Below, one piece after another: positions 15,987 through 24,741 of a stretch of 64,000 nucleotides of DNA. A program made the translations under genes and the position numbers. The notes under the pieces are model-generated. The model saw only the letters and a list, made by a program, of their open reading frames with translations. It made no database searches and had not been told where the DNA came from. The stretch is from Marinococcus luteus_A (GTDB lineage: Bacteria; Bacillota; Bacilli; Bacillales; Marinococcaceae): the NCBI RefSeq assembly GCF_034497705.1, contig NZ_JAXRUV010000003.1, positions 241,811 through 305,810 on the forward strand. The letters are read 5' to 3'. Position 1 is the stretch's first letter. Every line of letters begins with the position of its first letter.

Positions 15987-17484
15987 AGCTTCAGTTATTG
16001 TCGATAAGGATTTTGTAATTTCCGAGGTGGATGAGCGAATTTACGGCTCTTTCATCGAGCAATTGGGCCGGGCTGTATATGGGGGCATTTATGAGCCGGG
16101 ACATGCACTGGCAGATGAACAGGGCTTTCGCCAGGACGTGCTGCAATTAGTCAGGGATCTGCAGGTTCCCATTGTTCGTTATCCAGGTGGAAACATGGTT
16201 TCTGCATATAATTGGGAAGACGGCGTAGGGCCAAAAAATGAACGGCCGAGACGGCTCGAGCTTGCCTGGAGCACTATAGAAACAAACGAAGTGGGTACAA
16301 ATGAATTTGCCGACTGGGCGTCAAAAGCCGGCACCGAGGTTATGATGGCTGTAAACCTGGGGACTAGAGGCATCGATGCTGCAAGAAACCTACTGGAATA
16401 CTGCAATCATCCCGGCGGTACGTACTATAGTGATCTGCGGAAAGCCCACGGCTATGAGCAGCCGCACAATATTAAAACGTGGTGCCTTGGCAATGAAATG
16501 GACGGTCCCTGGCAGATCGGCGGCAAAACGGCTGACGAATACGGACGTCTCGCTTATGAAACAGCAAAAGCGATGAAAACTGTGGATCCATCGATTGAAC
16601 TGGTGAGCTGTGGTAGTTCGAATTCCGAAATGCCGACCTTCCCGGAGTGGGAAGCAACGACCCTTTCGCACACCTACGAATTTGCCGACTATATTTCGCT
16701 GCACCAATATTATGGAAATCATGATAACGATACGGCTAATTTTTTAGCAAAATCGTTAGATATGGATCAATTCATTCGTACGGTCATCTCCACATGTGAT
16801 TACATCAAGGCTAAAAAACGAAGCAACAAAAAGATCAATCTCAGCTTTGATGAATGGAACGTATGGTTTCATTCGACCGAAGCGGATAAACAACTGGAGT
16901 CCTGGCAGATCGCGCCGCCGCAGCTGGAGGATGTTTATAATTTCGAAGACGCTTTGCTCGTAGCTAACATGGTTCATACGCTGATTAACCATGCTGATCG
17001 TGTAAAGATGGCCTGCATGGCGCAGCTGGTAAACGTGATCGCCCCGATTATGACGGAAAATCAGGGGAAAGCGTGGAAGCAGACCATTTATTACCCATAT
17101 TATTATTTGTCGGTCTACGGGCGCGGAAAAGCACTACACCCGATTATTCATTCGGATAAATATGATTCCAGGGAATTTACAGACGTTCCATACTTAGATA
17201 GTGCGGTAGTATTGAATGAAGAACGAAATGAGCTGGTGCTTTTTATGACCAACAGGCATTTAGAAGAATCATTATCCATCTCTTATGACCTGCGTTCGTT
17301 TGAACAGGCGGAGGTAGTGGAGCATGTCGTGCTCGAGCATGATAATCCAAAAGCGGTGAACACGAAAGATAAGGAAGAAGTAGCACCGCACAACGGTGGC
17401 AATGCTGTTCTGGAAGAAAAGCAGCTGCAGGCAGAGCTGCCGCGCATGTCCTGGAATATGGTAAGACTGCGTATAAAAAAATAA
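15967..17484 (+). CDS. abfA: GH51 alpha-L-arabinofuranosidase
   Basis: This 505-residue GH51 enzyme removes terminal arabinofuranosyl units from arabino-oligosaccharides. The acid/base is Glu177 (CLGNEMDGPW) and the nucleophile Glu296 (FDEWNVWF), within two residues of the Geobacillus AbfA numbering (175/294). RYPGGNMVSAYNWEDGVGP near residue 72 is also diagnostic. It has no signal peptide and therefore acts inside the cell on sugars imported by AraNPQ. AAGGAG precedes the ATG, inside the end of the YesL gene. A strong terminator ends the operon 12 bp downstream. Confidence 0.95.
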   Translation: MAKKQPEASVIVDKDFVISEVDERIYGSFIEQLGRAVYGGIYEPGHALADEQGFRQDVLQLVRDLQVPIVRYPGGNMVSAYNWEDGVGPKNERPRRLELAWSTIETNEVGTNEFADWASKAGTEVMMAVNLGTRGIDAARNLLEYCNHPGGTYYSDLRKAHGYEQPHNIKTWCLGNEMDGPWQIGGKTADEYGRLAYETAKAMKTVDPSIELVSCGSSNSEMPTFPEWEATTLSHTYEFADYISLHQYYGNHDNDTANFLAKSLDMDQFIRTVISTCDYIKAKKRSNKKINLSFDEWNVWFHSTEADKQLESWQIAPPQLEDVYNFEDALLVANMVHTLINHADRVKMACMAQLVNVIAPIMTENQGKAWKQTIYYPYYYLSVYGRGKALHPIIHSDKYDSREFTDVPYLDSAVVLNEERNELVLFMTNRHLEESLSISYDLRSFEQAEVVEHVVLEHDNPKAVNTKDKEEVAPHNGGNAVLEEKQLQAELPRMSWNMVRLRIKK

Positions 17485-17496
17485 ATTGAAGTGTTT

Positions 17497-17534
17497 AAAA
17501 GGGTTCTTAGATAAATGTCTAAGAACCCTTTTTT
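17497..17534 (+). terminator. Terminator of the araN operon
   Basis: A perfect 15-bp stem (17497-17511 with 17518-17532; core GGGTTCTTAGA) with a 6-nt loop is followed by a T-run. Confidence 0.95.
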
Positions 17535-17727
17535 AATTCGAACGATAACATGCCTACTATCTTATGCTGGTTCATATCGGTTTTCTAAAAAAGCTTGCAG
17601 GCAAAGTCAACAGAAATAAGCTTTCTGATTCGAAATAAACATTATCCATAATATTCCTTCTATTACTGACTCCTGATATGATGAAGGAATAAAGAGTAGA
17701 AGTTGTTGGTAATTGGAGGAACCAAAA

Positions 17728-17901
17728 ATGAAGGGAAAACAAATAATAACGCCGGTTTCGTTGCTATTGGCGGCAATTATAGCTGGGTGTTTGGGATTCG
17801 GTTATGAATTAGGAAAGCCAATTATATCCGCTGGACTAATAGTAATCTTTATTCTGACGGCTGCCTGGGGCACTTCCTGGATAAGTGCCCCGAAGGAATA
17901 G
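17728..17901 (+). CDS. Small two-helix membrane protein
   Basis: This 57-residue peptide (MKGKQIITPVSLL...) has two hydrophobic segments, about residues 8-26 and 30-47, and a polar end SAPKE. ATG 17728 is chosen because GGAGGA ends seven bases before it; an upstream TTG overlaps that site. It precedes the M23 peptidase gene by 53 bp in the same direction, so the two may be co-transcribed. No family recognised. Confidence 0.6.
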   Translation: MKGKQIITPVSLLLAAIIAGCLGFGYELGKPIISAGLIVIFILTAAWGTSWISAPKE

Positions 17902-17954
17902 CCGCATGGGTGAGTAATACGAAATGCAAAATGACTTTTCAGGAGGAAGGCATC

Positions 17955-18839
17955 ATGACGTCTACATTTCCAGATCATCCAATACCGCCTCAGGAGCTTG
18001 GAAATTCGTTTCTGCGTGGCGATTTTGTTCGCATTTACAAGCAAACTACGAACGATATTAAGCGGCTTGCTGACAGCGAAGAATTTCAGAACATGGCCGC
18101 CGGCTTCAATAAAGGGGTAACATCATACAGTCTTCTGTTTTTATATCAAATAGACAAACATTTAGTGCAGTACGTTTGGAACGATGACCGGAATGAACGG
18201 GCGATTGATATCTACATGGATGACCAATATATCATCCACGGCCTGGCTATGATTCCCGTATCTATTGATCCCATTGGCGAAAAGGAGGAATCCAGGCAAC
18301 AGTATCGCTGGCCGGTACAGCCGGGGATAGGATGGACAATCGTCTGGGGTGGAAATCATCCTCTGGCTAACGCTCATCACCCCTTATCCAACCAACGCTA
18401 TGCCTATGATCTGGTGATTCAAACCGAAGGTAAAACCTATGAAAAATCGCCGGCAAAAAATGAGCATTATGCGGCGTATGGGGAACCAATTTATGCGCCG
18501 GCAGAGGGTACTGTAGCTAAGGTGGTGGATGGAATTCGGGACAACGAGCCGGGAGTCATGAATGAAGAGAAGCTGGCGGGTAATGTGGTGGTTATTCATC
18601 ATGCTTATAAGGAGTACAGCGTTCTGGCTCACCTTCAGCCCGGTTCGAATCTGGTGCAGAAGGGCGAACGCGTTTCAATAGGACAGCTGATAGGAAAATG
18701 CGGTAACTCAGGCAATTCATCAGAGGCCCATCTGCACATGCAGCTGTCGACCCGGGCGGATTTTCTTCAGGGAAAATCTATCCGTATGAGGTTTGAGAAC
18801 GGCTGCAACCCTATCCGCGGTGATCAAATCAATGAATGA
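17955..18839 (+). CDS. M23-family (LytM-type) metallopeptidase-like protein
   Basis: About 294 residues starting MTSTFPDHPI. The C-terminal half is an M23/LytM domain. The first zinc motif is in HHPLSNQRYAYDLVI (His and Asp about eight residues apart), and YGEPIYAPAEGTVAKVVDG and the final HLHMQLS (HxH) complete the fold. The N-terminal 130 residues are unassigned. No signal peptide or lipobox is visible, unusual for a cell-wall endopeptidase, so a cytoplasmic or unconventional role is possible. ATG 17955 sits behind CAGGAGGAAGG; the longer upstream reading lacks a ribosome site. Confidence 0.78.
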   Translation: MTSTFPDHPIPPQELGNSFLRGDFVRIYKQTTNDIKRLADSEEFQNMAAGFNKGVTSYSLLFLYQIDKHLVQYVWNDDRNERAIDIYMDDQYIIHGLAMIPVSIDPIGEKEESRQQYRWPVQPGIGWTIVWGGNHPLANAHHPLSNQRYAYDLVIQTEGKTYEKSPAKNEHYAAYGEPIYAPAEGTVAKVVDGIRDNEPGVMNEEKLAGNVVVIHHAYKEYSVLAHLQPGSNLVQKGERVSIGQLIGKCGNSGNSSEAHLHMQLSTRADFLQGKSIRMRFENGCNPIRGDQINE

Positions 18840-18948
18840 TAATAAAATTTGTTTGTCGGTCATTTACTTGCATATGTACAGAGATGTCCGAAGTCAGCAG
18901 CCGTCTTTCATAATTAAAAAATTAGGCTAAAACAGGGGGCAGGCAAAT

Positions 18949-19176
18949 ATGAGAGATAAGGAACAGGAAACTCTTGAATACACTTTTGCTCAAATTAATA
19001 CATACGATCTTATCTTTTTGCTCCCGATGGCCTGGCTGTTTTCGTATTTACCAGTAAATGGTTTATGGAGTATTGCAGTAAATTTATTCATTATTATTTT
19101 TGTTGGTATTGGATTATTTTATGTTACTCACACGCTGGTGGAAGCAGGGAAGCGTAGAAGAAAAAAGAATAATTAA
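18949..19176 (+). CDS. Small membrane protein
   Basis: This 75-residue protein has two hydrophobic spans (about 19-35 and 40-61) and a basic C-terminus (EAGKRRRKKNN) that should stay in the cytoplasm. AGGGGG lies seven to eight bases before the ATG. It stands alone between the M23 gene and another tiny membrane gene. No family recognised. Confidence 0.6.
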   Translation: MRDKEQETLEYTFAQINTYDLIFLLPMAWLFSYLPVNGLWSIAVNLFIIIFVGIGLFYVTHTLVEAGKRRRKKNN

Positions 19177-19307
19177 TCGTATTTCACTGAGGGCGGTCGT
19201 TGTTCTCAATGGTTTTTTCTTAATCAAAAGACAGCCAGGTGCTATAATGAGTAAGAATAGAATATAACATCGTTGTCCCGCTACTTGTTTTCCTGGAATT
19301 TTTCATA

Positions 19308-19334
19308 ACGAACCTGGCAGGGGTTCGTTCTTTT
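19308..19334 (+). terminator. Short terminator-like hairpin ahead of a tiny gene
   Basis: ACGAACC (19308-19314) pairs with GGTTCGT (19322-19328) and is followed by TCTTTTC. It lies 20-45 bp before the start at 19355, so it may end the upstream transcript or attenuate the tiny gene. Confidence 0.55.
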
Positions 19335-19354
19335 CTATAGTTGGGGGTGTTTAA

Positions 19355-19549
19355 TTGAAACAAACAATAAATACCGGATCAGTCATTGGAGGAATTTTTC
19401 TCACGGCTGTAATTTTTTTTAATATCTATTTAATGATTGTGCAAAGCTCTTTCATTTCCAATCTATTATCAGCGGTCGCTATTGTTTTACTTCTCATCAT
19501 TGTTATCCCCTTTTGGGTGCTTATGGTAAAGCACGTTTTTAAATCATGA
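19355..19549 (+). CDS. Small two-helix membrane protein
   Basis: This 64-residue protein (MKQTINTGSVIGG...) has two hydrophobic spans, about residues 9-29 and 35-58. The start is TTG at 19355 behind GTTGGGGGTG. It is followed at once by a hairpin terminator. No family recognised. Confidence 0.55.
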   Translation: MKQTINTGSVIGGIFLTAVIFFNIYLMIVQSSFISNLLSAVAIVLLLIIVIPFWVLMVKHVFKS

Positions 19550-19557
19550 ATATGATA

Positions 19558-19595
19558 GGGCTGTCTCTGCTTTTATAAAGAGATAGCTCTTTGCT
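19558..19595. terminator. Terminator between convergent genes
   Basis: GGGCTGTCTCT (19558-19568) pairs with AGAGATAGCTC (19579-19589) through G-U pairs and is followed by TTTGCTTT. It separates the tiny membrane gene from the convergent gene ending at 19600. Confidence 0.75.
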
Positions 19596-19599
19596 TTAT

Positions 19600-20430
19600 T
19601 CATTGTTGTTCATTAAATCTTATATCTTTTACCTTTACTTTATACCACGTGAATTTTCCTTCATCTAACATCCAAGAAACATTTAATGTTGTAGGAATAT
19701 TTATACCCTCAATATTGGAATTCTCTACAACTTCCCCTACACATTCCGGAAGCTTTGCATTTTTACTACTATCCTTATATCGATGAGCACTAATTTTTTC
19801 TACATTTCCTTTAGCACTAAACTGATAAATGGCAGAACCTGAAACGCCGTTATAATCCATCGTGGCTTCGGCAGAAAATTCACCGATCTGTTTCCACTGA
19901 ATATATGGGCTGAGGGCAGCAGAAGGGTACCAGGGCAGCTCAAGCAAATACCTCTGTAAGGTAGATTGATTTAATTTTTCATTATCAGCAATATTCACGA
20001 TTGGAATAATTGAAGCTAATTTAATTTTCATTTGTCCTCTGCCATTCATAAAAAGATCTCTTCCGACAATGTTAATGAAGGGAAGCATTTTTATTTCCGC
20101 CTTCCATAGAAACGCTGGTTCCTTGACCGTAATATATTGTTCCGCATTTGATTGATACCACTTTTTTTGGGAAGGCTTCAATTTCATTAATCCTGTTTGT
20201 TTTAATCGTACCGACTGTATTTCATGTTTGCCCGCCAGGCCTATATTCATGAGCCACCTCGCTACAGGGAGAGGAAGGGTTTCGATTCTTTCTTGTGTTA
20301 TCTTCATAGCTGGATCATTTTCACTGGCAGTAGACAGAGAAGCTATTTCTTTATTTGTAAAATAGTTAAAAAGCCATTTTTCGGGAATTAATATAATAAT
20401 TACAATTATAATAAAAGAAAGAAATTTCAT
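19600..20430 (-). CDS. DUF6544/DUF6920-like single-pass membrane protein
   Basis: This 276-residue protein has an N-terminal membrane anchor (FLSFIIIVIIILIPEKWLF) and a large domain with the pattern of DUF6544/6920 proteins: LPLPVARWLMNIGLAG, then RLKQTGLMKLKP, WYQSNAEQYI, PAFLWKAEIKM, VGRDLFMNGRGQMKIKL and LQRYLLELPWYPSA. The family is common in Bacteroidetes and Bacilli with no established function. The globular part should face outward if the N-terminus is a signal anchor. It is transcribed alone and converges on the terminator at 19558. Confidence 0.75.
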   Translation of the reverse strand: MKFLSFIIIVIIILIPEKWLFNYFTNKEIASLSTASENDPAMKITQERIETLPLPVARWLMNIGLAGKHEIQSVRLKQTGLMKLKPSQKKWYQSNAEQYITVKEPAFLWKAEIKMLPFINIVGRDLFMNGRGQMKIKLASIIPIVNIADNEKLNQSTLQRYLLELPWYPSAALSPYIQWKQIGEFSAEATMDYNGVSGSAIYQFSAKGNVEKISAHRYKDSSKNAKLPECVGEVVENSNIEGINIPTTLNVSWMLDEGKFTWYKVKVKDIRFNEQQ

Positions 20431-20689
20431 CAGCTGTACCTCCAGTTTAAGAATTCATTTTCTATGCGTATCGCTATACCGGAAAGCATACTGGTTAGTT
20501 CTTAGTAGTGATAATACCAATATTCCCTTATAATGCCTTTCTCAAAAGACTAAGGGCTCATGTAATAATAAAAACATGAATAGGGAAGAAAATTCTTATG
20601 TTGCACTTTTCTAAAAGTTTCTTCAACTTACATTTAAAAGGGTAAAATATAATTGAATTATAAAATATTATCTGAAAAGGGGAAGCGAA

Positions 20690-20941
20690 ATGGAATATCG
20701 GGAGTTTTTAGAAGAAATTGTCGGTATTATCTGGGGCGGGGATGCTGAAAGTATTTCCGAAGGTGAAGAAGAGTACAAAAACGTTTATAATAGTAAACTG
20801 CTGGATTTAATAGAGGAAGGAAAAACAGAACAGGAAGCGAAAAATATGGTCATCGCTGAAATTCGGGAGGATTACAAAGAATATAATATAGATGAATTTT
20901 TAAATGATACGGCAGAAAAAATTAGAAAGAAAAAACAATAA
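20690..20941 (+). CDS. Small acidic cytoplasmic protein
   Basis: This 83-residue, charged, probably all-helical protein starts MEYREFLEEIVGIIWGGDAE and ends with a lysine cluster (KIRKKKQ). GAAAAGGGGAAG precedes the ATG. There are no membrane spans and no motif I recognise. It is monocistronic, upstream of a TetR gene. Confidence 0.6.
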   Translation: MEYREFLEEIVGIIWGGDAESISEGEEEYKNVYNSKLLDLIEEGKTEQEAKNMVIAEIREDYKEYNIDEFLNDTAEKIRKKKQ

Positions 20942-20972
20942 AGTAACAATTCGCGATAGAATATGTTATGAT

Positions 20973-20997
20973 TTTTTATAATGAACGTTCAATAAAT
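20973..20997. promoter_or_regulatory. Probable TetR operator upstream of the regulator gene
   Basis: TGAACGTTCA (20982-20991) lies within ATGAACGTTCAATAAAT, 16 of 17 bases identical to the block at 21629-21645 upstream of the MFS gene. It overlaps the promoter zone of the tetR gene and implies autoregulation. Confidence 0.65.
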
Positions 20998-21013
20998 GAA
21001 AGGAGGTTGATTG

Positions 21014-21568
21014 ATGAAAGCGGCATCGAAAAAAGAGGTGATATTGAACACCGCAGAAGATCTCTTTTATCAAAACGGGTTTCATGCTGTCGGGGTCAAA
21101 AGTATATTAAATGAAGTCGGAGTGGCGCCGATGACGATGTATTATCATTTTAAGTCTAAAGAAGTGTTAATTATAGAAATATTAAAACGCAGGGAAATAC
21201 GGTATTTCGACTTTATAAAAGAAAAAACGAATGGAGCAAATAGTTTCACCGTATACGCGGAATCACTGATCCAGGCCCACATGGATTGGATGAAAACGGA
21301 CGGCTTTAATGGATGTTTGTTCTTAAGAGCGAAACAGGAATATGAAGGAGTCAACGAAGAGATTACTACTATGAGTAAGGACCATAAAACAACCCTGTTA
21401 AATAAAATCGAGCGGGAGACCAAATCTTTTAATAATTCCAATATGCTCGGAATGAAGCTGTTCATGATACTGGAAGGAGTTACGTCCATGGCTCAAATTC
21501 TGGAGATGGAAGAAATAGAAAAATCGGCATTCAATTTGGCGAAAAACATACAGGCGGTCAACGAATAA
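21014..21568 (+). CDS. TetR/AcrR-family transcriptional regulator
   Basis: This 184-residue TetR repressor has an N-terminal helix-turn-helix (residues about 8-55: KKEVILNTAEDLFYQNGFHAVG, then VGVAPMTMYYHFKSKEVLI). The remainder is an all-helical ligand domain containing FNGCLFLRAKQEY. ATG 21014 lies seven bases behind AGGAGG; the TTG just before it is less well placed. It is followed by a terminator, then the MFS exporter gene that carries nearly the same operator, so it likely represses both. The ligand is unknown. Confidence 0.88.
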   Translation: MKAASKKEVILNTAEDLFYQNGFHAVGVKSILNEVGVAPMTMYYHFKSKEVLIIEILKRREIRYFDFIKEKTNGANSFTVYAESLIQAHMDWMKTDGFNGCLFLRAKQEYEGVNEEITTMSKDHKTTLLNKIERETKSFNNSNMLGMKLFMILEGVTSMAQILEMEEIEKSAFNLAKNIQAVNE

Positions 21569-21577
21569 ACATGGCAA

Positions 21578-21615
21578 AAGAGCCTCGTTATTAATACTGA
21601 TGGCTCTTATTTTTT
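21578..21615 (+). terminator. Terminator after tetR
   Basis: AAGAGCC (21578-21584) pairs with GGCTCTT (21602-21608), followed by ATTTTTT. It separates tetR from the MFS gene, which then needs its own promoter. Confidence 0.75.
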
Positions 21616-21620
21616 CACTG

Positions 21621-21645
21621 TTTATTGAATGAACGATCAATAAAT
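21621..21645. promoter_or_regulatory. TetR operator upstream of the MFS gene
   Basis: TTTATTGA (21621-21628) and TCAATAAA (21637-21644) form a perfect 8-bp inverted repeat around ATGAACGA. The right part repeats the sequence upstream of tetR. Confidence 0.72.
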
Positions 21646-21664
21646 AAAAAAGGGGCGAACAACT

Positions 21665-22789
21665 ATGAATGCGAATAAATTAATCCTTGCCGGCTTGCCG
21701 ATGATTGCGGTGACCTACGGACTCTCCCGTTTCAGCTATGGACTGATGCTTCCCTATATTAATGAAGCAATCAATATGACTCAATCCACGAGTGGCATCA
21801 TTTCTTCTATGTCCTATGTGGCATACTGTATAGCGATAGTAGCAGCGATGATGTTTTCCGGGAGGGTGACCTCCAGGCTGATGCTGATGGCAGCGGGACT
21901 GTTGTCGATTATTGGTCTTGGCGTTATCTCTGTTTCTTTGACTCCGATCGGGCTTGGGGCAGGGATATTTTTGGCAGGGATGAGTACGGGCTTATCGTCC
22001 CCGCCGTATGCCAGTATTGTAAATGCGACTGTAGAAGCCAGGGAGCAGAACCAGGCGAATGCCTGGATCAATTCCGGTACAAGCATCGGAACGGCTTTCA
22101 CCGGCGCCATAGTGATTATGATGGTGGACAGCTGGAGGGAGACGTATGTGATCTTTATGGTTATTGCTATGGTAGTGCTGGCTGCCAACTACAAAGTGCT
22201 CCCTCACAAGTCGACAATTGAAAAGAAGAGATCGGCTGGTTTTGTGAAGCAGGAGTGGAAGCAGTCTCTCCAGCTAATATTGGCCTCGCTGCTTCTCGGC
22301 ATCTCTTCTGCGGCATACTGGACGTTTTCGAGAGATTTTATCGTAAATTTGGAGGGTGTACCTGCCTATCTGGGGGACTGGCTCTGGATAATCATCGGTT
22401 TGTCGGGTTTATTGGGCGGTACCGCCGGCATCTTTATTAACTGGTTTGGCATTGGGAGTGCCTTCAGGCTTTCAGTAGTAACGCTGTCTACTGCCTCTCT
22501 GCTGCTCGGAAGCTCGCCCGGCAGTCCCGTGGTTGGATTTTTGTCCCCGTTTTTGTTTGGGAGCTCGTACGTTTTCATTACCGGGGTCCTGATTGTGTGG
22601 GGCGTTTCAGTATTCCGGACGAACCCCTCCATTGGGCTGGGGCTGCCGTTTTTAATGCTTGCTCTGGGGCAGGCGGCAGGATCCATTTTTTCCGGAATCG
22701 TCGCTGGCTCGTTTGGTTATCACACACTGTTTCTTGCCGCTTCTGTGATCGGTTATGCGACGATAATATTTAAGTACCAATCGCAATAA
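21665..22789 (+). CDS. MFS transporter (12 helices)
   Basis: This 374-residue permease resembles YbfB/YjiJ-type MFS proteins. Helix 1 text is LPMIAVTYGLSRFSYGLMLPY, and the helix-4 region has GMSTGLSSPPYASIVNATV. The first half ends with RETYVIFMVIAMVVLA. Short loops and a total of about 12 helices indicate a compact carrier. GGGGCGAAC precedes the ATG. It lies behind an operator shared with the tetR gene, so it is probably an efflux or uptake carrier for the inducer of that repressor; direction and substrate are unknown. Confidence 0.82.
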   Translation: MNANKLILAGLPMIAVTYGLSRFSYGLMLPYINEAINMTQSTSGIISSMSYVAYCIAIVAAMMFSGRVTSRLMLMAAGLLSIIGLGVISVSLTPIGLGAGIFLAGMSTGLSSPPYASIVNATVEAREQNQANAWINSGTSIGTAFTGAIVIMMVDSWRETYVIFMVIAMVVLAANYKVLPHKSTIEKKRSAGFVKQEWKQSLQLILASLLLGISSAAYWTFSRDFIVNLEGVPAYLGDWLWIIIGLSGLLGGTAGIFINWFGIGSAFRLSVVTLSTASLLLGSSPGSPVVGFLSPFLFGSSYVFITGVLIVWGVSVFRTNPSIGLGLPFLMLALGQAAGSIFSGIVAGSFGYHTLFLAASVIGYATIIFKYQSQ

Positions 22790-22806
22790 AGATATTCCTG
22801 TGCGTG

Positions 22807-23364
22807 TTACTCATGGATTTCTTCTTTATATTTCGCCTCGCGTGGCCATATAAAGTACGTAATGGAGATAACTAAATCGATCACTACGATGAGAGACCAT
22901 AATTTAATCGTGCCGCTCAATGCTTCAGTTCTGTCTGCGTTATTAACAAGAAAAATAACTCCCCACAGCAGTCCCGTTCCCAGCACATATGCCAATACGT
23001 GTTTGACCCAGTCCTTAAAGTATTTCCAGGAGTAGGCATAGCCGTAGAGCCTGGGCGGCTTGTTACCCTGTCTCATAATATAATATCTGAACCGTTCGTC
23101 GGCCCAGCGGATCATCTGCTTGCCAAAAACAACGGATACTGCAATATAAATGGCAGCAATGGCATGAGCCGTGGTTGCTCTTGCCCCGCCCATAAGATCT
23201 ACGGAGGCCGCAACCAGCAGCACCAGGTCCAGGATGGGCGTTAAGGCGAGAAAAAATAAACCCAGTCTGGGCATTTGAAACACGTAACGAATAATTAATC
23301 CGGCACCAATAACCAGCCAGAAGGCTATTTCGATCCCGATAATCAACAGCAGTATGAAGTTCAT
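22807..23364 (-). CDS. Membrane protein co-transcribed with a TetR regulator
   Basis: This 185-residue protein has about five hydrophobic spans and a central basic loop (WADERFRYYIMRQGNKPPRLYGYAYS, split here for description only at residues about 92-117). The ATG overlaps the stop of the upstream tetR gene by four bases, so translation is coupled and the regulator most likely controls it. No catalytic motif is visible and I do not recognise the family. Confidence 0.65.
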   Translation of the reverse strand: MNFILLLIIGIEIAFWLVIGAGLIIRYVFQMPRLGLFFLALTPILDLVLLVAASVDLMGGARATTAHAIAAIYIAVSVVFGKQMIRWADERFRYYIMRQGNKPPRLYGYAYSWKYFKDWVKHVLAYVLGTGLLWGVIFLVNNADRTEALSGTIKLWSLIVVIDLVISITYFIWPREAKYKEEIHE

Positions 23365-23954
23365 CTATCCTCCTCCTTAAGCCAGGAATGGACTTCGGCA
23401 CGAATCAGTTTAATAATATTTGTATTATCTATGCGGTCAGGGGTTAACCATTTATGCAGGGCCAGGCCGTCAACGAGGGCATGAGCACGCATAGTAGTGA
23501 GCTCGGCAGGAAGGTCCTCCTGTAGCATTTGTTTTTCGTTTAAGTACTGTAAGGACTTTTGAATGAGCATTCGTATCTCATCTCCCATGGAACCCGTCCC
23601 TGCTGCATGGATTTCGTATTGAAAAGCCATCCACACCTCCATATCCGCGTAGCGGTCATCATCCAAAGGGAGGACTGCGAGTATTGCCTGAATGACCTGC
23701 TCCTTTTCGGTGACATTTTCCTGCCCGAATATCTCCTGAATTCTTTGGGCAACTTTATGATTTACTTTTTTCATGACTGCATCGAGCAGCGAGCTGTGAG
23801 TAGGGTAGTAGTAGCGGATCTGCCCCGGGGTCATTTCTGCGAGCTTTGCGATATTTCTTACCGTCGCGCCTTTCGCCCCGCTGTTCACAATGGACTGCCA
23901 TGCATATTCAATGATCTGCTCCTTTTTCTTTTCGTGGTCAATGAGTTTTGGCAT
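23361..23954 (-). CDS. TetR-family regulator
   Basis: This 197-residue TetR protein has its helix-turn-helix at residues about 10-55 (KKEQIIEYAWQSIVNSGAKG, then MTPGQIRYYYPTHSSLLDAV). The C-terminal ligand domain contains the BetI/YfiR-type text MEVWMAFQYEIHA and ALVDGLALHKWL. Start ATG 23954 follows GGGGTGT. It is the first gene of a two-gene leftward unit with the membrane protein. An inverted repeat at 23987-24005 in its promoter is a probable operator. Confidence 0.85.
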   Translation of the reverse strand: MPKLIDHEKKKEQIIEYAWQSIVNSGAKGATVRNIAKLAEMTPGQIRYYYPTHSSLLDAVMKKVNHKVAQRIQEIFGQENVTEKEQVIQAILAVLPLDDDRYADMEVWMAFQYEIHAAGTGSMGDEIRMLIQKSLQYLNEKQMLQEDLPAELTTMRAHALVDGLALHKWLTPDRIDNTNIIKLIRAEVHSWLKEEDR

Positions 23955-23986
23955 AGTACACCCCGATATTTAGAAAGTAATGTAAG

Positions 23987-24005
23987 TGTATCATTTTTTA
24001 ATACA
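23987..24005. promoter_or_regulatory. Inverted repeat, probable TetR operator
   Basis: TGTAT (23987-23991) and ATACA (24001-24005) are separated by nine bases, with further partial symmetry outside. The site lies about 33 bp upstream of the tetR start, where autoregulation is common. Confidence 0.5.
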
Positions 24006-24136
24006 AGTGTGTTAAAAAGAAAAAGAAATTTCTGGAACATTCCGTAAAACAAATCTCCCAGGTTAAACGAACAGTGGTATAGTGGGCGTATAGAAGTGTT
24101 CAAGGCATAAGAAATGAAAATAAAGGAGGTGGCTGA

Positions 24137-24697
24137 ATGAAAAGTGAGAAGCAAAAAATGATGAACGGAGAGCTGTTTCTGCCGCACGATCCTGAACTCG
24201 CAGCGGAGCGGCTGGAGGCGAAGCTGCTGCTTGAAGAGTATAATTCCATCAGTGTCCGGGAGAGGGAAAGAAGCAATCAGCTGCTACAGGAAATCGTAGG
24301 AACAATGGGGGAAGAAGCCCGGATTAGTCCACCGTTCTGGTGTGACTATGGCTATAATATTTACCTTGGCAACCATTTTTTCGCCAATTTCAACTGTGTG
24401 ATGCTCGATGAGGCGCCAATTACGTTCGGTGACGGAGTGATGCTGGGCCCGGGCGTGCACATATACACCGTAAATCATCCGATGGAGGAAGTGTCCCGCG
24501 CGACGCTCCAGGAATACGGATCGCCAGTGACGATCGGACATAATGTGTGGATCGGTGGAGGAGCCATCATCAATCCCGGCGTTCGCATTGAAGACGGCGC
24601 AGTTATCGCTTCGGGAGCAGTCGTTACCAAAGACGTTTCTGCCCGTACGCTTGTGGGAGGGAACCCGGCGCGTCTTATTAGGCTTTTGGACCAATGA
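24137..24697 (+). CDS. Maltose/galactoside-type O-acetyltransferase
   Basis: This 186-residue enzyme of the Maa/LacA/NodL type has an N-terminal helical segment (residues 1-60, MMNGELFLPHDPEL) and then a left-handed beta-helix of hexapeptide repeats: ITFGDGVMLGPGVHIYTVNHP, VTIGHNVWIGGGAIINPGV and VVTKDVSARTLVGGNPARLI. The catalytic His is the one in TVNHP. It transfers acetyl from acetyl-CoA to sugar hydroxyls in the cytoplasm. AAAGGAGGTGG precedes the ATG. Its role may be acetylating non-metabolised sugars. Confidence 0.9.
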   Translation: MKSEKQKMMNGELFLPHDPELAAERLEAKLLLEEYNSISVRERERSNQLLQEIVGTMGEEARISPPFWCDYGYNIYLGNHFFANFNCVMLDEAPITFGDGVMLGPGVHIYTVNHPMEEVSRATLQEYGSPVTIGHNVWIGGGAIINPGVRIEDGAVIASGAVVTKDVSARTLVGGNPARLIRLLDQ

Positions 24698-24741
24698 ATC
24701 TTACCGGCAATTAAGTGAATTTATTTTTAGGGGGTTTTACT

